Shown here: piece by piece, positions 59,364 to 64,000 of the stretch | How positions within the stretch are numbered: the stretch's first letter is position 1 | Layout: every line of letters starts with the position of its first letter | Assembly (NCBI RefSeq): GCF_028502605.1 | Contig: NW_026611593.1 | Location: 2,604,001-2,668,000, forward strand | Reading direction: 5' to 3' | DNA from: Trichoderma breve | Taxonomy: Eukaryota > Ascomycota > Sordariomycetes > Hypocreales > Hypocreaceae | DNA: 64,000 bases | Position numbers and translations under genes: made by a program | The notes under the pieces: generated by a model | The model's database searches: none | Seen by the model: the letters and a program-made list of their open reading frames with translations, nothing else | What the model was told of the DNA's origin: nothing

Positions 59364-59819
59364 GGCGAATACAGGATCTTGGCTGAGGAATGGACTGATC
59401 CTGGCGAGCTTGCTGAGGCCATGCCAATCTTTTACAATAGGTCAATTGGCGAGAGTTGCTAGTGCCACTAGAATTTTTTGGCGGTGGAACATGGCAAAAT
59501 TTTAGTGAGGTGGTGGGTAGGATGGAATCCCCACAGCCAAGGTTGCCAGGCTAATGCAGCACAGAGTGGCAGAAGCTGGCCATTCACTCTTCCAGCTCTA
59601 TCGCTCTATCGCTTTATCTGCCTTGCTAGTCTAGTGCCGCATCTCATTTCTGGTGGAGCCTTGCTTTTCTATACCGATCCTACGATTTACGAATCTTGAA
59701 GACACGACAACAGGCGGAACGAGTGAACGAGACAGGGGCAAAGAGAGGCAAGACCCTTGGGATTTTGTACCGATTTACACAACCACCGTTCTGCTGCGCG
59801 TTAGCAGCCGCCTCGCCTC
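59364..59819. promoter_or_regulatory. Divergent promoter of rpa190 and prp3
   Basis: A short non-coding stretch between two outward-facing housekeeping genes. No element could be assigned with confidence. Confidence 0.5.
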
Positions 59820-61354
59820 ATGAGTCAATCGCCTGGAGGGCTGGGTCCCCATCACGATGGATCCTCGAGAATACAGAAGCCAGAAACCGCTGCAGACAGG
59901 ATGGCTGCCCTCAAAGCCCGTGTAGCAGCGGCCGTCGGCGCGAGCAGGGCAAAGGGTGGCCTGAATGTCGGACTGCATCCAGCTCTGGAAGACTTGGGCT
60001 CCTGGAAACCGGCTGGCAAGTCGGACACGACAAATGGCCAATCCCACTCATCACGAGGCTCACCATCACACGCCAATGGATTCGACAGAGGAGGCGCACA
60101 AGATTCACTCGGAAAACGGCTGAGAGATGGGCCCAACCCATACTTCGACGACAAGGCAGCTGCACAAGAACCTACTGGGAGGCAGCGGATGCCTCGACAA
60201 CTGGCGTTCAATCAGAAAGGAAAATATATACAGCAGGGCAATGCTTTGCGTCGACAGGCCGCCCTGGAGGCCATGAAACGGCGTATCGCGGAGCAAACTC
60301 GCAAAGCCGGTATTGACGAGGATCTTGACGTGGAGAAGAATTTTGTCGTGGACGCTCCTCCAGATATAGAATGGTGGGATGAAGGCCTAGTGGACGGACC
60401 GACCTACAACAATATTGACGACCCTTCGAAGCTTAAAATCACGACTCCTGATAGCATAGTGACCGAGTATATCCAACACCCGGTTGCACTCGAGCCGCCT
60501 CAGGAGAGACAAGCTGTAACGGCAAAGCCCATGTACCTGACCTCGAAAGAACAAGCAAAGATACGACGCCAACGAAGAATGGCAGAGCTCAAGGAGATGC
60601 AAGCCAAAATTCGACTTGGACTGGTGCCGGCACCGCCACCCAAAGTGAAGAAGGGGAATCTCATGCGAGTGCTGGGCGATGGTATGTGCATCAATATCTT
60701 CCTACTGATTGACCGTTTGGGGCTATGTGTGCTAACTAGTCTTTCACAGCTGCTGTCAAAGATCCTACCGCCGTTGAGGCCCGAGTAAACCGAGAGATTG
60801 CCGAACGATACGAGACTCACATCGAAGCCAACGAGGCACGAAAACTGACAAAAGAGCAAAAGCACGAGAAGAATGCGGCAAACCAGCAGAAAGATGCTGA
60901 CAAGGGCATCCACGTCCTCGTATTCAAAGTTAACAGCCTTGCCAATGGTCAGCACCGCTACAAGATATGGCGCAACGCTGATCAGCTGGCACTTTCCGGA
61001 ACATGCATTATGCATCCCAAGTTCAGCCTGGTGATTGTGGAAGGCGGACAGTGGAGCATCAAGAAGTACAAGAAGCTCATGCTGAACCGCATCAACTGGA
61101 CAGAAAACGCTCAAGCAAGAGACCCCGAGAAAAACAATGTGGCTGGGCGAGACTGGCTATCGCCAGAAGACTCCAATGGAGACTTGAAGGACATGTCTCT
61201 GAACGAATGCAAGCTAGTATTCGAGGGAGAGCAAAAGGCGAGAGGCTTTAAGAAATGGGGGAGCAAGATCTGTGAAACGGATGCAGAGGCGAGAGAAGTT
61301 CTGGCCCGCGCAAAGATGGACAGCTTCTGGTCACTAGCTAAAGGCATCTCATGA
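59820..61354 (+). CDS. prp3: U4/U6 snRNP protein Prp3
   Basis: Two exons (59820-60681, 60750-61354) join across a 68-nt intron (gtatgt donor, ttcacag acceptor) to 488 residues. The N-terminal third is low-complexity. The PRP3 domain spans about residues 110-310, with P-x-I-E-W-W-D, Y-L-T-S-K-E-Q-A-K-I-R-R-Q-R-R and G-L-V-P-A-P-P-P-K-V-K-K. The C-terminal DUF1115 ferredoxin-like part includes K-I-W-R-N-A and G-W-S-I-type strand residues near K-K-Y-K-K-L-M-L-N-R-I-x-W. Prp3 binds the U4/U6 duplex and is needed for tri-snRNP stability and splicing. All expected parts are present. Confidence 0.95.
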
Positions 61355-62088
61355 TGAGTGATGGGCTTTGGTGGGGTACAGCCAATAATACAAACATGAA
61401 TATCCAGCGAATTTAAAACAAGGCAGCTATTGAAGCATACCGGTGCCTGTCCAGGTGTACGACGCGTGACGCATGTAATATTTAGTAATATTATCATATA
61501 TTCAGGGTATCTGGACTATATCTGTATATCTGCTGGTACATCCACTGCTGCCTTTGTGGTGTTGAAGTTAGTGGCATGTGCTAATGCAGCGGAGGTGGTA
61601 ACAATAGCGGGCAGATGGACCGGAAACGAACGAGCACAATTACGCAATGAATGACATGACCTTCCAAGGCAGCCAAGCCAAAACTTACACCCAAAACAGG
61701 CACCCAGAAGCGGCGCCGTTGCAGCCCGGGAAAAGGCCGGCGCATTCCGCCGTGCTTGATAGTGTGATCCGGTGACTTGCGAGGCGCGCGCATTGCGGCA
61801 ATCCGACCTTAATCGTATATATTTTAAATGCACTGCAGCGGGCTCTCTCTCAGGCACTAGGCACCAGCTCCCCTTGTTGTTTTCTCCACCACTCGCTCGG
61901 CCTTGCTTCTCTCTTCCCTAGCGATTTAAAGGACCTGATCCGTCTCACAAATCAAGAGGCCAAAACGGTCCTGCCATCTCAGACCGCTAAGCAGCGATAT
62001 TGTCGTCATAAGCTCAGTTGGAACTCGCGGCGCTGTGAAGAACCAGAACGAGAACTGTTGAAAGCTTCGCTCACTCGGTCCCGCAGCA
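61355..62088. other. Intergenic
   Basis: 3' flank of prp3 and promoter/5' UTR of the Yippee gene. No other gene or repeat is supported. Confidence 0.5.
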
Positions 62089-62558
62089 ATGGGTCTGGCC
62101 TACAATACCTACCTCACCAGCAACAAGATCTACGGTTGCAAGACATGCAAGGCGCATCTTGCTAACCACGAGGACATCATCTCTCGGGTGCGTATCTTAT
62201 CCCCCGCCATACCTGTGCCTTGTGGCTGTACCTAAACCTGAACCTTATGCCTTGCATCTATGCTTGCCTGTCTTGTTCGCCTCGATGCTGGGAAAACTAA
62301 CTGGGGATTGCGCAAACAACACAGAACTTCCGGGGTCAGCATGGCAAGGCCTACCTGTTCCATCGTGTCGTCAATATCGACACCGGTGACCCCAATGAGC
62401 GTAACATGACCACCGGCCGCCACATTGTCCGTGACATCGCCTGCCATCAGTGCAAAGAAACGGTGGGTTGGAAGTACGACAAGGCTTTTGAGACTTCTGA
62501 AAAGTACAAGGAGGGCAAGTTCATCCTTGAAGCTGAGCTGCTATGTAACGTCGCTTGA
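62089..62558 (+). CDS. Yippee-family zinc-binding protein
   Basis: Two exons (62089-62187, 62325-62558) join across a 137-nt intron with a good branch site (ctaac) to 110 residues. Two Cys pairs are visible, Y-G-C-K-T-C-K-A-H and I-A-C-H-Q-C-K-E, the zinc-binding knuckles of Yippee/Moh1 proteins. Between them are N-F-R-G-Q-H-G-K-A-Y-L-F and T-T-G-R-H-I-V-R-D, both hallmarks of the family, and then V-G-W-K-Y-D-K-A-F-E. Yeast Moh1 is a subunit-like partner of the GID ubiquitin ligase; a similar role here is inferred. The gene is too short to show as one long ORF because of the intron. Confidence 0.96.
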
Positions 62559-62908
62559 TTGTACGATTTCACCTCTTTAGCATGATTTCATTAGGATGGC
62601 CCTTCTTATTTATTTATTCATTTTCCATGTTTTCTTTTGGCTTCAATAGGCGTTCAACAGATAGTTTCAGACAAAGCACAGCATCCTTGGGCTGGAGTGA
62701 TGGTTTAAAGAGCCGAATTTAGACATGTTATGTATTAAGACGCCTCCCATTAAACTCGCTACGAGAAAACGTGTATGTCGAATGATAACCTATTCCAAGT
62801 CACCCAGGCACTGCCGGTACGCCACAAATCCCGCCAAGCTTGCACAAAATATCCGTCTTAATTGCAACGATACATCTGTAATTCACCGAAAGCATCTTGT
62901 TGTAAGAT
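62559..62908. other. Convergent intergenic region
   Basis: 3' flanks of the Yippee gene (plus) and the SLC35F6-like gene (minus). No feature is recognised. Confidence 0.5.
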
Positions 62909-64000
62909 TTAGTTATGCTCGATTGGTTCTTCAGGGAGAAGCTCCTCAGTTTCTGCGTCGGAACGCAAGAATTCAAACGGTGGCTGCACGAGGCCGTTAA
63001 ACAAAAAGGTAGAATAGACCAACAAAGCAAATCCAGCAATCTGCAGCCACTTGAAAGATTCCCATCCAAGGCCAAGAGAAACGACCCAAATGAAGAGCGT
63101 TCTGCAAGTATCAATGGTGGAGCGAGAGGTGGCACTGACGGTGCGAGTAACGGACAATCCGAAGAAGTTGAAGCCACTATTAATGGTGTTAGACAGACCA
63201 TTGTCACTTTGTAAGGAGAGCATTCCAACTTACCCAATGCTTATCATGATAATGACACTGGAAACGAGTAAGGCCTTCTCATCCCACATTTGGCGAAGGC
63301 CTTCAGCGGCATCGAAATAGCCATATCGACCGGCTTCTGTCCGTCCAATGGCCAAGTGCAAAACAATCATGACGGCAACTGTGGTGACGAAGCCAAAGAG
63401 GCCTTCCCAGCCAACCACCTTGATGGGGTCGATGGGGGAGTTTTCGAGCATCCACTCTTCCAAGACAAACTGGGTGGCAGTGAAAATTTGCGCTCCGGCA
63501 ATCAGTAAAACTCCAATGACTGCCTTGGCAACGTCGGATAGCCCCTCTGGGGAATCCGTGATAGAGGAGACGACATGTGCCTTGACGTCCGGCCAAATAG
63601 CACCAGCAAGTCCGACGACAGCTACTCCGAGAACCACGCCCACTAATGAGATCCACTGGAATAGACGCAGCGTCCTCCGCAAAAAGACGACGCTAAACAG
63701 GCCCACGAATAGGACTAGCGCGCCTCGGGTCATTTGGTAAATAGACGCCGCAACAAGAAGGAGGCCAATGTTCATCAAGGTGGTGCCGCAGATGTCGCAG
63801 ATGGCAGGCAGAGCCAGCAGCAGAATTCGGTAGCCCCGTAAAACTGATGGTTGGTCGTCTTCAAGCGTCTCGTCGTCGTCACCATCGGTTCGGTTGGAAT
63901 TGATGGCCTGGTAGCCACGCTCCGCAGGTGATCTCTTTGATGCAAGACGGCGATACGCCGCCGCAGCGCCCACGACGAGCCAGCAGCCCATCTCACCCAC
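62909..64000 (-). CDS. SLC35F6-like DMT-superfamily transporter, 5' partial
   Basis: Two exons are visible (64000-63234 and 63176-62909), separated by a 57-nt intron with a tctaac branch. The frame is open to the window edge, so the N-terminus lies outside. About nine hydrophobic segments are seen. Diagnostic stretches are M-G-E-x-x-C-W near the visible start, Y-Q-M-T-R-G-A-L-V-L-F in the third visible segment, and A-T-S-R-S-T-I-D-T-C-R-T-L-F-I-W in the C-terminal half, matching the SLC35F6/C2orf18 family. Family members are membrane proteins of lysosomal or secretory compartments; the substrate is unsettled. The C-terminal tail is short and acidic. Confidence 0.9.

Overview
The window is a chromosome segment of a filamentous ascomycete. 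Genes are broken by short introns of about 45-95 nt with GTRNGT donors and CTAAC/CTGAC-type branch sites. Histone H3 and H4 genes carry introns, 5S rRNA genes are dispersed singly, and Fungal_trans_2 and STAND-like proteins are present. The gene repertoire (NLP, DHA2 transporters, MACPF-like/lectin proteins) suggests Sordariomycetes, probably Hypocreales; this placement is an inference.

The left and middle part (1 to about 41 kb) is accessory in character. In order it holds: the 3' part of a necrosis-and-ethylene-inducing-like protein (NLP); a transcription-factor-like protein without a zinc cluster; a flavin-reductase-like protein divergent from a DUF302-like protein; two unrelated MFS transporters; a CCCH zinc-finger/DUF7923-like gene with an unresolved 5' end; an AAA+ ATPase; a STAND-like protein without a Walker A loop; an AT-rich gap; and a 1060-residue orphan. 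Next comes an aromatic (homogentisate) catabolic group: an iron-containing alcohol dehydrogenase/maleylacetate-reductase-like gene, homogentisate dioxygenase and fumarylacetoacetase. The last has an in-frame TGA 24 codons before its conserved end. After it lie a large metallo-beta-lactamase-fold protein with a small basic ORF just upstream, and a divergent pair of proteins that both carry a MACPF-type [FY]-G-D-x-[FY]-x6-G-G signature. One member of that pair also has jacalin-like and H-type-lectin-like repeats. Two full-length 5S rRNA genes and a 5S fragment are scattered through 19-31 kb.

The right part (about 43 to 64 kb) is core genome: a C2H2 transcription factor, a 5.6-kb gene-free stretch, divergent histone H4 and H3 genes, the largest subunit of RNA polymerase I, the splicing factor Prp3, a Yippee-family protein, and the C-terminal part of an SLC35F6-like membrane transporter that runs off the window.

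The strongest candidate for an undescribed system is the divergent MACPF-like/lectin pair (35.3-40.7 kb). Other points of interest are the homogentisate cluster with its 13-bp promoter repeats and interrupted fumarylacetoacetase, and the MBL-fold gene with its in-frame upstream ORF. Exon-intron structures were derived by hand from splice signals and reading-frame continuity. Family names rest on motif recognition, not on database searches.
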